Translations under genes and position numbers: made by a program
Notes under the pieces: generated by a model
The model's database searches: none
Told to the model about the DNA's origin: nothing
The model's input: the letters and a program-made list of their open reading frames with translations, nothing else
Part shown: positions 45,171 through 56,114 of the stretch, in pieces
Layout of the letters: each line of letters opens with the position of its first letter
How positions within the stretch are numbered: position 1 is the first letter of the stretch
Source of the DNA: Chionoecetes opilio
Lineage: Eukaryota; Arthropoda; Malacostraca; Decapoda; Majidae
DNA length: 64,000 nucleotides
Assembly (NCBI GenBank): GCA_016584305.1
Contig: JACEEZ010011002.1
Location: 21,001 to 85,000, forward strand
Reading direction: 5' to 3'

Positions 45171-45433
45171 TGAGAGGCGGGGAGGGCAAATTCAGCGACA
45201 ACTCAGGTGTAGCATATTTACACCCTTAAAGGCGCTATTACACGGGCACTTTTCTGCTCACTGAGCAGATTTCACTGAGCAGATTTCACTGAGCTGCTCA
45301 ACAAAACTATTACACGGTGATCTGTGTTTTGATGAGCAAAATGCATACAGACCTGAGTGCGGTTATGATACAAATTATCATAGCGCTTCCTAATAAGCGG
45401 TGTTTGTTGTAATGGAGATAGCTTTATTTTGCG

Positions 45434-45465
<32 letters not shown>

Positions 45466-45478
45466 TACTTTGTGGTTA

Positions 45479-46548
45479 AAGTTAGGTTAGGTTTCATTAA
45501 AACCTTTAAGGTTAGGTTAGGTTTAATTAAAACCTTTAAGGTTAGGTTAGGTTTAATTAAAACCTTTAAGGTTAGGTTAGGTTTAATTAAAACCTTTAAG
45601 GTTACGTTAGGTTTTATTAAAACCTATAAGGTTAGGTTAGGTTTAATTAAAACCTATAAGGTTAGGTTAGGTTTCATTAAAACCCTTAAGGTTAGGTTAG
45701 GTTTAATTAAAACCTATAAGGTTAGATTAGGTTTCATTAAAACCTTTAAGGTTAGGTTAGGTTTCATTAAAACCTTTAAGGTTAGGTTAGGTTTCATTAA
45801 AACCTTTAAGGTTAGGTTAGGTTTCATTAAAACCTATAAGGTTAGATTAGGTTTCATTAAAACCTTTAAGGTTAGGTTAGGTTTCATTAAAACCCTTAAG
45901 GTTAGGTTAGGTTTAATCAAAACCTTTAAGGTTAGGTTAGGTTTCATTAAAACCTTTAAGGTTAAGTTTGGTTTAATTAAAACCTATAAGGTTAGATTAG
46001 GTTTCATTAAAACCTCTAAAGTTAGGTTAGGTTTCATTAAAACCTTTAAGGTTAGGTTAGGTTTCATTAAAACCTTTAAGGTTAGGTTAGGTTTCATTAA
46101 AACCTTTAAGGTTAGGTTAGGTTTAATTAAAACCTATAAGGTTAGATTAGGTTTCATTAAAACCTCTAAGGTTAGGTTAGGTTTCATTAAAACCTTTAAG
46201 GTTAGGTTAGGTTTCATTAAAACCTTTAAGGTTAGGTTAGGTTTCATTAAAACCTTTAAGGTTAGATTAGGTTTCATTAAAACCTTTAAGGTTAGGTTAG
46301 GTTTCATTAAAACCTTTAAGGTTAGGTTAGGTTTCATTAAAACCTTTAAGGTTAGGTTAGGTTTCATTAAAACCTATAAGGTTAGGTTAGGTTTAATTAA
46401 AACCTATAAGGTTAGATTAGGTTTCATTAAAACCTTTAAGGTTAGGTTAGGTTTCATTAAAACCTTTAAGGTTAGGTTAAGTTTCATTAAAACCTATAAG
46501 GTTAGGTTAGGTTTCATTAAAACCTATAAGGTTAGGTTAGGTTTCATT
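45479..46548. repeat. 30-bp minisatellite, about 36 copies, GGTTAGG-containing
   Basis: Each unit reads GTTAGGTTAGGTTTCATTAA plus AACCTTTAAG with few variants (TTT/TAT, C/A). Because 30 is a multiple of three, one frame stays open as a repeating KVRLGFIKTF decapeptide. The resulting 419-residue ORF is a repeat artefact. Confidence 0.97.
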
Positions 46549-46549
46549 A

Positions 46550-47138
46550 TTATTATAATAATTTTTTTTTTTGGGGGGGGGGGGGTTGCGCAAAATAAAA
46601 CTATCTCCATTAGAACAAGCACCTATTGTAGGCCAAGAAAAAATAGTTGGTGTCTCTGAAAACGACCGCGAAACTCTCGTCCATTATTACCAAAAGTTGT
46701 TTCGTAGTCTATATGAAACCATAGTCGTTTCGTACACTCAGCGCAGAGTTGAACTTGACTACTAGAGTTACGAAATGACACCAGGTATGTACGAAAATAC
46801 TCAAAATCAGTGTACGAAACTAACTACTTTCAATTCAATATACCTAATTAAGAAAAGTTTGAAACTAAGTTTTTTGATTAGGCCAAAGGTTTTTGATTAA
46901 TTTAAACGTCCTGTAATCCCCGAGAGTAGCTTCTATGGACCACTGTGGCCCGCGCCGTACCCGTGGCGGTACGGGGCTGACGCCGTTATAGTGGACGAGA
47001 ACTACGCGTTCGCTCTTTAGGTCAGACACACACACTCGGGTGCTAACACTGCACTCTTAGCCTCTCTCGCTTTACCATATACACCACACCTGTCACTACA
47101 CACCCGTACGGCCTCGCAACACACCTGTCGCCTGTGTA
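46550..47138. other. Right interior of the Harbinger-like element
   Basis: Poly-T/poly-G runs at about 46560-46585, then unassigned sequence, GC-richer at about 46920-47000 (CGCCGTACCCGTGGCGG). No transposase domain was recognised. Confidence 0.45.
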
Positions 47139-47363
47139 TCACCGTAAATAAATGACTTGGAAGGTCAGGCTTCTTAGGTATTGAGGGTGTATGTTTTCTT
47201 TTTTAATGTTTTTTTTAACAAATAAAGGGCTATATATGTTCCATATTGTAGGATGTGCCTGAACTAAGTCAATCAGTAAGCTTTCCATCTCGTCTGTCCA
47301 GCATGTAGATGTCTTCTTGAGAGTTTTAGAAGAAAATGATCTTGCAATAAATAATATAGTCAT
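47139..47363 (-). pseudogene. MADF-domain (Myb/SANT-like) fragment
   Basis: The 74-residue frame contains CWTDEMESLLIDLVQAHPTI and WNIYSPLFVKKNIKKEN. This is the start of a MADF domain: aromatic residue, acidic pair, LIxLVxxxPxIWN, then Y...K.K. MADF/Myb proteins are the second protein of PIF/Harbinger elements. The domain breaks off after the second helix, so the fragment is incomplete. Confidence 0.65.
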
Positions 47364-47540
47364 CCACTAATTTCGGTCCTTTATAACAGAAAACGTTTTT
47401 GCTCACTGAAATGACGAGCAAAATTAGCTTCAAAATAGTTCCGTTTGCTCAATCAAACAGGCTTTGGTAGAGCAAAATCCTCACAACTGCTCAGTGAAAT
47501 CTGCTCACTGAGCAGAATAGTGCCCGTGTAATAGCCGCTT

Positions 47541-47608
47541 AACCCTCTACCCTACCTGAGCTCCCCGAGGGAATGACCGCGGGCAGAACTAATCCCATCG
47601 GAGATAAG

Positions 47609-47639
<31 letters not shown>

Positions 47640-47640
47640 A
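47541..47640. repeat. Spacer with (CT)n tract
   Basis: TCTCTC repeat at about 47611-47638 directly precedes the RNase H fragment and probably marks where it was truncated. Confidence 0.85.
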
Positions 47641-48087
47641 TGGCTCTGGATCACGCCCACACCGCCCACAGCCTCAACACCCTCATCGTCACGGACTCCA
47701 TGACTGCCATAACTTGCATCAACAAGCAGGACACTGAGAATACCCACCTGACACACGCCATTCGTGCGGCAGTCAAGGCCATTCACAACATGGGCAGGAG
47801 CATTACTATCACATGGGTCGCCTCCCATGTTGGCATCACAGGCAATGAGGAAGCAGACGCCTTGGCCAAGCAGGCGACCATGAATGAAGCAGTGACTGTC
47901 GTTATTCCCAGGACCCTCCAAGAGGTGAGGGGCACTGTAAGGCGCCGGGCGGAGGCACAGAGACGGAGGGTGCACGAGCAGGAGGCTGGCCGCGGCAGCA
48001 CGAGTGCCCGGTGGTACACCGATGTGGCCGCTGGGTGCCTGCTCCCACCACAACGTCCTCTAAGTCGGTTGTGCGAGGTGGTGAGGT
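47641..48087 (+). pseudogene. LINE RNase H domain fragment
   Basis: LNTLIVTDSMTAITCIN holds an RNase H acid (D in TDS). ITWVASHVGITGNEEADALA holds the later HVGI..NEEAD motif with its final Asp. An Arg/Glu-rich linker follows. The first part of the RNase H fold is missing at the CT tract, and the frame runs at 48088 into unrelated TCGCCGA-rich sequence. It is a relic of an I/R1-group LINE. The 227-residue ORF is therefore a chimera of LINE and inserted DNA. Confidence 0.75.
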
Positions 48088-48445
48088 TTATGGAACTGTC
48101 GCCGAAGCATCAAACGAGAACTGTCGCCGACCTTGGAACGCTCGCCGACGCGGAAATTCTCGGCGACAGTTCCATTTGGAATAAATGTAAAGGAAGAGTA
48201 AAGGGTTTATGGAACTGTCTTCTATGGAAGACTATGAAGAGTCTGTCCCCAACCCAGACGAAGCCCATGCTCGGGGCAGGTCTAGCGTTTCAAATGGGGC
48301 ATTTCTACAACTTGACAAGTTGACGCGCATTAGTAGCCGTCCAGCTGGTTACCTGGAACTGTCGCCGATAGGAACTGTCGCCGATATCGGCGACTGTTCC
48401 AATTTTTCACGTCGGCGGGAGTTCCAATTGTCGGCGACAGTTCTA
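48088..48445. repeat. TCGCCGA-rich element (family Q), copy 1
   Basis: Multiple GGAACTGTCGCCGA motifs in both orientations, including the palindrome TCGCCGATATCGGCGA near 48380, bracket a unique core containing TCTTCTATGGAAGAC. The same core is at 52225-52496 (inverted) and 55030-55300 (forward, diverged). Only the motif cluster is at 59515-59572. It interrupts the RNase H fragment, so it is mobile or was mobile. No known TIR family was recognised. Confidence 0.6.
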
Positions 48446-48929
48446 GTTCTTGATCTTGATATTACAGTACCCAATATATCATTTAATAAGCTTTTAATCA
48501 TGTTTCTGCATTCAGGGATTAAATACCAGCAATAACTTGAATTATCAAAGGCTTTCAATGGGAGAAATATACTTGTAGAGTTGTCAACACCCTTCTCCTG
48601 ACTCCGCCCCCTTGGAGACTTGACCTGGCGCAGCATCGCAAGCGACGCAAGGCGATCGCAATAGTACGGCCCTAGGTGTCTTGAAGACACCTTCACCTCC
48701 CTCTCATTAATTCTCTCCTTCTCTCATTCCATCCTTTCCTCCTCTATTTCATCCTTGTTCGAGACAGACATATAGGAACCACGAACATATATATATATAT
48801 ATATATGAGCTTCCAGCAATAGCTTGAACTATCAAAGACTTTGAATGGGAGAAATATACATGTAAAGTTGTTTACAGCCTCCTCCTGACGCCGCCTCATT
48901 GGAAATTAGCGCGGAAGAATATCAACATC
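48446..48929. repeat. About 84-bp direct repeat and short (TA)n
   Basis: CCAGCAATA(A/G)CTTGAA and sequence through CTCCTGAC(T/G)CCGCC occur at about 48527-48610 and 48812-48895. A short TA run is near 48788-48804. Confidence 0.7.
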
Positions 48930-49105
48930 TTCAGTGGCACATAAAAATCAGTAGTAATGCTATAATTCGTAATATTTGGCGCCTGGCGACATGACTGCAG
49001 GTGGCGACTTGACTGTTATCTACGGTAAGTATTAACGCCACCACACGTCTGTAAACAGAAGAAAAAAATTGTCCTGGCGACTTAACTGTTATCTACGGTA
49101 GTAAT
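48930..49105. mobile_element. MITE family P, internally rearranged copy
   Basis: It contains two TIR ends in the same orientation, CGACTTGACTGTTATCTACG and CGACTTAACTGTTATCTACG, separated by about 80 bp that includes CCACCACACGTCTGTAAACA. Confidence 0.65.
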
Positions 49106-49443
49106 TTAGATGTCACTCGGATAAATTTCCCCCTTAGAATCCTGAAATTTCCCCCCAGGGGGAAATTTCCCCCAGGTTGAGAAATACTGTGTCAGATAGT
49201 CTGGCAACCCCTAGTTGACCACCATTCATTACAAATTCTGGTGGTCACTGGCATCTGTAACATTAATGGCCAGAAAATCGGAAAAATAATATATTGTTGT
49301 CTTCGAAAATAGTGCTTGGGATGAAAGGTGGATGTAGATAATGTACATGTGTTGAAGGAACTACCACGTGTACGTAAGACTACCGGCCTCTTGTAGTTTC
49401 CTTATGTTCTTGACTCAAGTGGTTGTGGGCACCGGGCGGTAGA
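49106..49443. repeat. Outer left part of a large palindrome
   Basis: Contains GGGGGAAATTTC-type inverted motifs and the SINE-like tail (CTACCGGCCTCTTGTAG). Its reverse complement appears at about 52930-53060 and, at low identity, 55740-56060. Confidence 0.65.
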
Positions 49444-49459
49444 CAGTGGCGTCACCGCG

Positions 49460-50028
49460 GGGGGGCTAAGGGGGACTTAGCCCCCCCAAGTCAAGGACTC
49501 AGCCCCCCCAAAATTGCTGCTAGTAGCCTGCTACCCAAAAACAATAAAAAGGAATATTTATCCAATTTTCCATGCCAGAGCAAAACCTTATTTTTCACAC
49601 TTATGTTTACTGTTTAACTGTTTAACTACAGTACACCTGTTTTTGTGCAATAAGGGAAATACCTTGAATATATTGTAAGTTTATATTTATAAATTTTTTT
49701 CATTATCAAGATAAAACCTTACTGAGAAACAAACCAGAAACATACATTGTGCAATTCCTTTGTGTTTGTTAGTGGAGAGAGAAAAATGGCTATTTTATTA
49801 TTTTGTATAGACAGAATAAAATGTTTCTTCATATTATCAAATTTAGTTAATATGGTATGATGCATGGTATAACTCTAGCTGAAGGCCTCTTCCATTTGTG
49901 CCCAAGTTGCATGAACCAGTTCTTTCAGTTCAGGATTGGGTTCTGGGTTCAGGGTTGGGTTCGCGTGTCACAAATGGAACGCAAAAACTCCGTTTTTTGT
50001 TTACAAACATACTCAGCTGGCGAGGCAA

Positions 50029-50079
<51 letters not shown>

Positions 50080-50309
50080 CAGATTCAGATTAAATACTTT
50101 TATTCACAATTGAAGTACAGTTGTGAAAGAGACTGTTTCATAAAAAAAACAGTCTCATCTCAGTATACATATGATGAGCTGGTAAGGGACATCGATTATG
50201 AGGGGCATAGTCGTTGAGTTATAATAATCTAAACACACATGGGCCAAGGGGGAGTATTATGACATTCTTGTTTACCCTACACGATTTACGACAGGGCACA
50301 GAGTTCAGA
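49460..50309. other. Interior of the hAT-like element
   Basis: Subterminal CTTAGCCCCCCCAAG inverted pair, AT-rich sequence and a (GA)n tract. No gene. Confidence 0.5.
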
Positions 50310-50850
50310 TCACACAGTCAGGGGGGGGAGGGGAGAGGATGAGTTATAGGCACACTTAGGCACGGATCCCGAGATTTTTTTGTTTTTAGGCGCCATGGGG
50401 GGAGGTGGGAGAGGGTCCATGGGGTCTATATCCATGGTCAACAAGGCGTCTTCAGGGGGTACAGCTCGGCGTCGCCTTGAACCAAGAGTGTCTTGTATCG
50501 TTCGGGTCATCTCGGTCAGCATTTCCTTTAGACTCCGTATCTCTCCCGTCATGCTCACCATGTCGCTTCGAGTGGTCGCCATCACACCCTTCAAGACTGC
50601 CACCTCCCCCTGCAATTCTTGTAGAGAGACTATTTGGGCACGCAGATCAGCACATTCCTCCCGATGATGGACCTGCGCCCCTTGTAGTATCTTTATCTCG
50701 TTCATCAAAGTCAAAATAGCCTCAGAATCGCTGAGGGAGGCAACACCGCCTTCAGCAGCCTGTGAGGGGAGAGGAGGAGCAGCCACCCCGCGGTGAGAGG
50801 GGGGAGAGGGGGTGACTTGGTGACTGGCTTGGGCAGACTGCGGGTGGCTA

Positions 50851-50857
<7 letters not shown>
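50310..50857 (-). CDS. Coiled-coil ORF (possible retrotransposon ORF1 or captured exon)
   Basis: The open frame begins inside a (GA)n tract, so residues encoded upstream of about 50857 (SLSLSRY repeats) are artefacts. A CT-rich tract ending ACCCTAG at the boundary looks like a splice acceptor. From there about 180 residues follow. First is a Ser/Pro/His-rich stretch, then a heptad-like segment (SEAILTLMNEIKILQG, LRAQIVSLQELQGEVAVLKG, VSMTGEIRSLKEMLTEMTR) typical of a coiled coil. A basic RRRR patch and a Pro-rich tail (DPLPPPPMAPKNKK) end the frame. This layout fits a gag/ORF1-like nucleic-acid-binding protein, but no zinc knuckle is visible. Confidence 0.45.
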
Positions 50858-50912
<55 letters not shown>

Positions 50913-51240
50913 GAGAGAGAGATAGATAACGAGAGAGAGAGATAACGAGAGAGAGAGATAACGAGAGATAATGAGAGAGAGATAACGAGAGAGAGAGATA
51001 ACGAGAGTGATAACGAGAGAGAGAGAGATAACGAGAGAGAGAGAGATACCGAGAGAGAGATAACGAGAGAGAGATAACAAGAGAGAGAGAGATAACGAGA
51101 AAGGGAGATAACGAGAGAGAGATAACGAGAGAGAGATAACAAGAGAGAGATAACGAGAGAGATAACAAGAGAGAGAGATAACGAGAGAGAGATAACGAGA
51201 GAGAGATAACGAGAGAGAGAGATAACGAGAGATATAACTC
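50858..51240. repeat. (GA)n / GATAACGAGAGA microsatellite
   Basis: Starts as pure GA, then becomes GAGAGATAACGAGAGAGA variants to about 51235. The Leu/Ser-rich ORFs over it are artefacts. Confidence 0.95.
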
Positions 51241-51777
51241 AGCTAGCTGCAATGTGAAGGGATCATATCAAGTTTAAGATTGCTGGAACGCATGAACTCC
51301 ACCAGCCATGTATGCCTCTTGTATGCCGTCTGATATCCTCTCCGACTCGTGCATGCGGAAAACCCATCACGATAAGAGAAATAAGGGCCCAGGGCGACAT
51401 TGGTTTGTTTGAACTGAAAACTCTACCCAAGCTACCCACCTCTCAATGTGAGTAGAGAAAGTTCACGGGTTTTGCTGAGTCATTACGCGCTTTGCCTCGG
51501 ACCCAGGTTTTCGTGCGCAAATGGAACGCCTGAACTCTTGGGTTCCGTGAACTGGTTCTTGGAATGTCGCAATGGAAAGGGCCTTCTATTAATGTATGTA
51601 TCATGTAATTAAAGCTTAATTCCACTTTCTTCTCTTTTTTTGGGCCTCAAAATTACCCTGGAACTGATTAATTTTCAAAACTACCCCCCGACCCCCCAGC
51701 TGGATAGGCTCGCTGCGCTCGCCCATCACCACCCCGGGGCTAAAGCCCCCCCAAATTTTTTTCCTGGTGACGCCACT
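51241..51777. other. Right interior of the hAT-like element
   Basis: A block near 51530-51575 (GAACTGGTTC, CAAATGGAACGC) resembles the complement of 49910-49990, suggesting subterminal inverted repeats. No gene. Confidence 0.45.
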
Positions 51778-51786
51778 GGCGGTAGA

Positions 51787-52880
51787 TCACGCCCCTCCCC
51801 GTTAACCACGGGCCTCATCACCGCCGCTCCACACACTTTGAAGTAGTGCCAAGTTATTCCTTTTGATATCAACTTACTAAATAATACCCCACATCTCATC
51901 TAACCCAACCCTTATAGCCGACAATCACATGTTCAATATACTAGGGAGGAGAGAATGGGGCGGTATAGAAAGATATATTAATTTCCGCCATAAATTCCTC
52001 CACACCCCACCTTGGCGTGATCTTCTTCTTGTGACCTCTACCGCTTATAGGCGCATCACTTGGCTGATTTGTACTAGAGAGAGCCAGATAATGATACTAT
52101 AAGCCTCTCATACAAGGAAAGATCCTTATAATACTAATTATAATCCAGCAATAGTAAGAAAAATCCTTGTAAATAATAGAAATAAGCCTTTGATAGTAAA
52201 AAAAAGAAACGGTAGGCAGGACAGCTCGACGGCTACTAATGCGCGTCAACTTGTCTAGTTGTAGAAATGCCCCATTTGAAACGCTAGACTTGCCCCGAGC
52301 ATGGGCTTCGTCTGGGTTGGGGACAGACTCTTCATAGTCTTCCATAGAAGACAGTTCCATAAACCCTTTACTCTTCCTTTACATCTATTCCAAATGGAAC
52401 TGTCGCCGAGAATTTCCGCGTCGGCGAGCGTTCCACTGTCGGCGACAGTTCTCGTTTGATGCTTCGGCGACAGTTCCTATCGGCGACAGTTCAAAAACCT
52501 CGAGCTGTCCTGCCTACCGTTTCTTTTTTTACTATCAAAGGCTTATTTCTATTATTTACAAGGATTTTTCTTACTATCGCTGGATTATAATTAGTATTAT
52601 AAGGATCTTTCCTTGTATGAGAGGCTTATAGTATCATTATCTGGTTCTCTCTGGTGTACAAGTCAGCCAAGTGATGCGCCTCGAAGCGGTAGAGGTCACA
52701 AGAAGAAGAAGATCACGCCAAGGTGGAATGTGGAGGAATTTATAGCGGAAATTAATATATCTATCTATACCGCCCCATCCTCTCCTCCCAAGTATATTGA
52801 AATTTGTGATTGTCGGTTAAGGGCTGGGTAAGAGAGATGTGGGGTATTTTTTAGTAAGTTGTAAAAAAGGAAAAACTTGG
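51787..52880. repeat. Large palindrome (about 370-bp arms) around a family Q core
   Basis: The left arm (about 51845-52223) and right arm (about 52497-52880) are reverse complements over AGGTCACAAGAAGAAG, GGCTTATAGTATCATTATC, AAACGGTAGGCAGGACAGC and other blocks. The 270-bp centre (52225-52496) is the TCGCCGA-rich family Q sequence. The arms end in an AAGAAGAAG tract shared with the LINE 3' tail at 32065. No gene. Confidence 0.85.
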
Positions 52881-53290
52881 CATATTTAAAAGTGTGTAGC
52901 GGGGGTGATGAGGCCCGGGGTTTAACGGGGGGGGCGTGCCCTACCCCCCGTCCCCACAAACCACTTGAGTCAGAACATAAGGAAATACAAGGCCGGTAGT
53001 CTTACTAACGTGGTAGTTCCTTCAAACATTGCAAATTACCTACATCACCTTTCTCACCCTTTTACCCCCTTTTTTCAGCGAAAAACCAGTCTATATAGCG
53101 TATATTTTTATATTATATAATATTTATATATAAAATTTTAATATTTATATAAAAAGAATCCGAGGGCCCTCCGATTTCGGGGCAAGTTCGGTCCATGTGC
53201 AACGGGCCCCGAATTCCGTCGCAGTCCAGTATACAGGGGGCTATGATATTTAGAGGATGTGTCTATATCTTGTTATTAAGAAAGTAAATT
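52881..53290. other. Outer right arm and AT-rich boundary
   Basis: The palindrome match continues to about 53060 with the CCGGTAGTCTTACTAACG tail. AT-rich DNA and GGGCCCTCCGATTTCGGG follow. Confidence 0.5.
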
Positions 53291-54960
53291 TTGTTTTTTG
53301 ACAATTTTTTTTTCTTCCCACATGCAGGGGGAAATCCGAAGGGTTGAACAGGGGGAAGGGGAAACAACAGAAAAAGGTTAGGAACCCCTTGCTAAATAAA
53401 TAAAAGACAAAATTCCCATGGAAATAGGACAATTTTAATGAAAAAAGGATCAAATTCCCACTCATTACTACCCACCCATACCTCACCACTCTTTTACTCA
53501 CCCCTCCATCCTCATAACCACTCATTACTCCACCCATACCTCCCACTCATTACCCCAACCCCTCCTCACCACTAAAACTCCCATACCCGATCACCCCATT
53601 ACTCACACATCCATACCTCCCACTCATTACTACACATCCATCCCTTGATCACCACTTTTTACTCACACACGCAACCTCCCCCACTCATTACTCACACTCC
53701 ATACCCCCCCCACTCATTACTCACACCTACCTCCCATCTTACTCAACACCAACCTCCCCCCTCATTCTCACACTCCATACCCCCACCCCATTACCCAAAC
53801 ATTTCCATACCTTGACCCCACTCATTATCACACACGATACCACCACTCTTTTCACACACCATACCTCACCCACTCATTAATCCCACACCCAACCCACATT
53901 CATTACTCCCACACCCCAACCTCCCCCTCATTACCACACATCCATCCCTTTCCCCACTCTTTACACCACACCCATACCTCCCCACTATTACTACCACACT
54001 CATACCTCCCCATCTACTCACCTCCATCCTCACCTTTCTTTACCCCCAAACCCAACCCTCACCCCTCTTACTCACACATCCATCCTCCCCATCATTTCCA
54101 CATCCATACCTCCCTTTCATTCCCCACACCCATACCCACCACTCAAAAACCCCTCCCCCATCCCTTTACCATAAACTACCACCCCATACCTCCCACTCTA
54201 CTACCAAACTCATCCTCACCCTCATTACCACACACTCTAATTCACCATCATTACCACAACTATACCCACCATCATTACTAAAAACACCCATACCTCCCCA
54301 AAATTTCCCCTTTCAACCATCCTCCCCAAACATTAACAAACCCTACCTCACCACTCTTAATCACACACCATACCTCCCACCACACTCCATACCTCCCCAC
54401 TCATTACTCACCACCCAAACCCCCACCACTCTTTACTCCACACTCATTATTACCACACTCAACCCTCCCACTCATATCCCAACCCAACCTCCCACTCATT
54501 ACCACAAACCATACCTCCACCTTACTCCACAACCAACCTCACCACCTTTACTCCCACACTCATTACCCAATCAAACCTCCCCCGCCATTATCCACAATTA
54601 TTCCCACCTCTACCTCACCACCCATACTACCACTCCATACCTCACCACTTTTTCCCCCCACACTCCGTATTTGATCGTACTATTTCAAAAAAACTTTATT
54701 TTTTTGAAATCATTATGAATGTTTTTAAGTAACTGCAAAAATAAAAAACCTAAGTAAAGTCGCCAAAATATACACAACTCGAATGTCGGTTATGGCTCCC
54801 TTCAGTATTCAGTTTTCTTATACGTACATGTTTTTTATTACTAATTTTATTAAATCTTTTTTTTTTTATTTTATCTTTTTATCTATTTCATCGGGGACCC
54901 TTAAAGGGCCCGGGGCCCTGAGCCTGCACCCTTTTAACCTCAATTAAATCCGCCCTGGCA
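53291..54960. repeat. Repeat unit A with CTCATTACTCACAC minisatellite
   Basis: The left part (CAGGGGGAAATCCGAAGGG through TCCCATGGAAATAGGACAA) is followed by about 1.2 kb of degenerate CACTCATTACTCACAC and CCATACCTCACC minisatellite. A tail (GAAATCATTATGAATG, AACCTAAGTAAAGTCGCC, GGGGACCCTTAAAGGGCC) follows. The same order recurs at 57060-58450. Units are irregular and often lack single bases, suggesting consensus errors. Confidence 0.75.
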
Positions 54961-55027
54961 TGGTTCACGCTGGTCTTGCCCAAAGCGAGTCGGACTGCAA
55001 GGGCTGCAGTTTCCCCCTCCCGGTGGG

Positions 55028-56060
55028 TTATGGAACTGTCGCCGATGGGAACTGTCCCGAGCTTTTAAAAACGAAAAAACTGTCGCCGACAGTGGAAGCT
55101 CGCCGCCGCGGAAATTCTGGGCGAATTTCCCATTTGGAATAGATGAAAGGGAAGAGAAAAGGGTTTAGGAACTGTCTTCTATGGAAGCTATGAAGGTCTG
55201 TCCCCAACCCAGACAAAGGGCCCATGCTCGGGCCAAGTCTGGGTTTCAAATGGGGTTTTTCTACAACTTGACAATTTTGACGGCATCATTAGCCGTCGAG
55301 TTTTTCCTGCCTACCTTTTTCTTTTTTTACTTAAAAGGTTTATTTCTATTTTTTACAAAGGTTTTTTTCTTACTTTTGCTGGTTTTAAATTTATTAAAGG
55401 ATCTTTTCCTTTATGAGAGCATTATAGTATCATTATCTGGCTCTCTTTGTACAAACAGCCAAGGAGCGCCTATAACGGTAGAGGTCACAAAGAGAAGATA
55501 CCCCCAAAGGGGGGAGTGTGGAGGAATTTAGGGCGGAAATGAATATATCTTTCTATACCCCCCCTTTCTCCCCCCTAGATTTAAAACAGTGATTGGGTAT
55601 AAGGGTGGGTTAATGAATGTGGGGTTTTATTTAGTAAGTTTGATTCAAAGGTAAATTTGGGGACTATTTCAAAGTGTTGGGGGGCGGCGGTGATGAGGCC
55701 CGGGTTCCGGGGGGGGCGTGCCCTACCCCCCCGGTCCCCACAACCACTTGAGTAAAGGGAACAAAGGGAAACTAAAGAGGCCGGTAGTCTTACAAAACCC
55801 GTGTAGTTCCTTAAACCATGTACATTACTACTCCACCTTTCATCCCAAGCACTTTTTTCGAAAACAACAATATTTTTTTCCCTTTTTTGGCCATTAATGT
55901 GACAGAGCCATGACCACCATAATTTTTTAAGAATGGTGGTCAACTAGGGGTTGCCAGACATCGACCAGTATTTCTCAAAATGGGGGGAAATTTCCCCTGG
56001 GGGGAAATTTCAGGATTCTAAGGGGGAAATTTATCCGAGGGGCATCTAAAAACTACGTAA
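55028..56060. repeat. Diverged copy of family Q core plus palindrome right arm
   Basis: Order and orientation match 52390-53060 read together with the complement of 49106-49443. Differences include AACTGTCCCGAGC in place of the TCGCCGA motif and GGGTTTTTCTACAACTTG for GGGCATTTCTACAACTTG, with many changed run lengths. It lacks the hAT insertion at 49444. Confidence 0.7.
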
Positions 56061-56114
56061 TACAGTTTAAATCCCGGGCAAATTTTTTCTTTGTTTACAG
56101 AAGTGGGGGGGCGT

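Larger units (their letters stand above)
45229..47538. mobile_element. PIF/Harbinger-like element carrying MADF fragment and minisatellite
   Basis: Inverted ends GGCGCTATTACACGGGCAC and (right, inward) GGCTATTACACGGGCAC are followed on both sides by CTGCTCACTGAGCAGATTTC motifs. Flanking TTA (or TTAA) at 45226 and 47539 fits the 3-bp TWA duplication of PIF/Harbinger. A MADF-domain fragment inside supports this. No transposase was seen; most of the interior is a 30-bp minisatellite. Confidence 0.75.
49444..51778. mobile_element. hAT-like element with coiled-coil ORF
   Basis: The ends CAGTGGCGTCACC and GGTGACGCCACTG are perfect inverted repeats. The 8-bp duplication GCGGTAGA is at 49436-49443 and 51779-51786. 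It inserted into the left arm of the palindrome. Inside are (GA)n microsatellites (about 50033-50078, 50854-51235) and one coding exon-like ORF on the - strand; no transposase. Confidence 0.9.

Noticed and set aside
45479..46548. Possible CRISPR array (regular 30-bp spacing)
   Set aside because: Units are contiguous near-identical repeats without unique spacers, in a eukaryotic transposon; it is a minisatellite.
45400..46659. 419-residue ORF with repeating KVRLGFIKTF
   Set aside because: It follows exactly the 30-bp minisatellite period, a multiple of three; the frame is open only because the repeat lacks stops.
47640..48323. 227-residue ORF as one protein
   Set aside because: Only the first part is RNase H; after 48088 it reads into family Q repeat DNA, so it is a chimeric frame.
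50848..51252. Leu/Ser/Arg-rich ORFs
   Set aside because: Translation of GAGAGATAACGAGAGA repeats.
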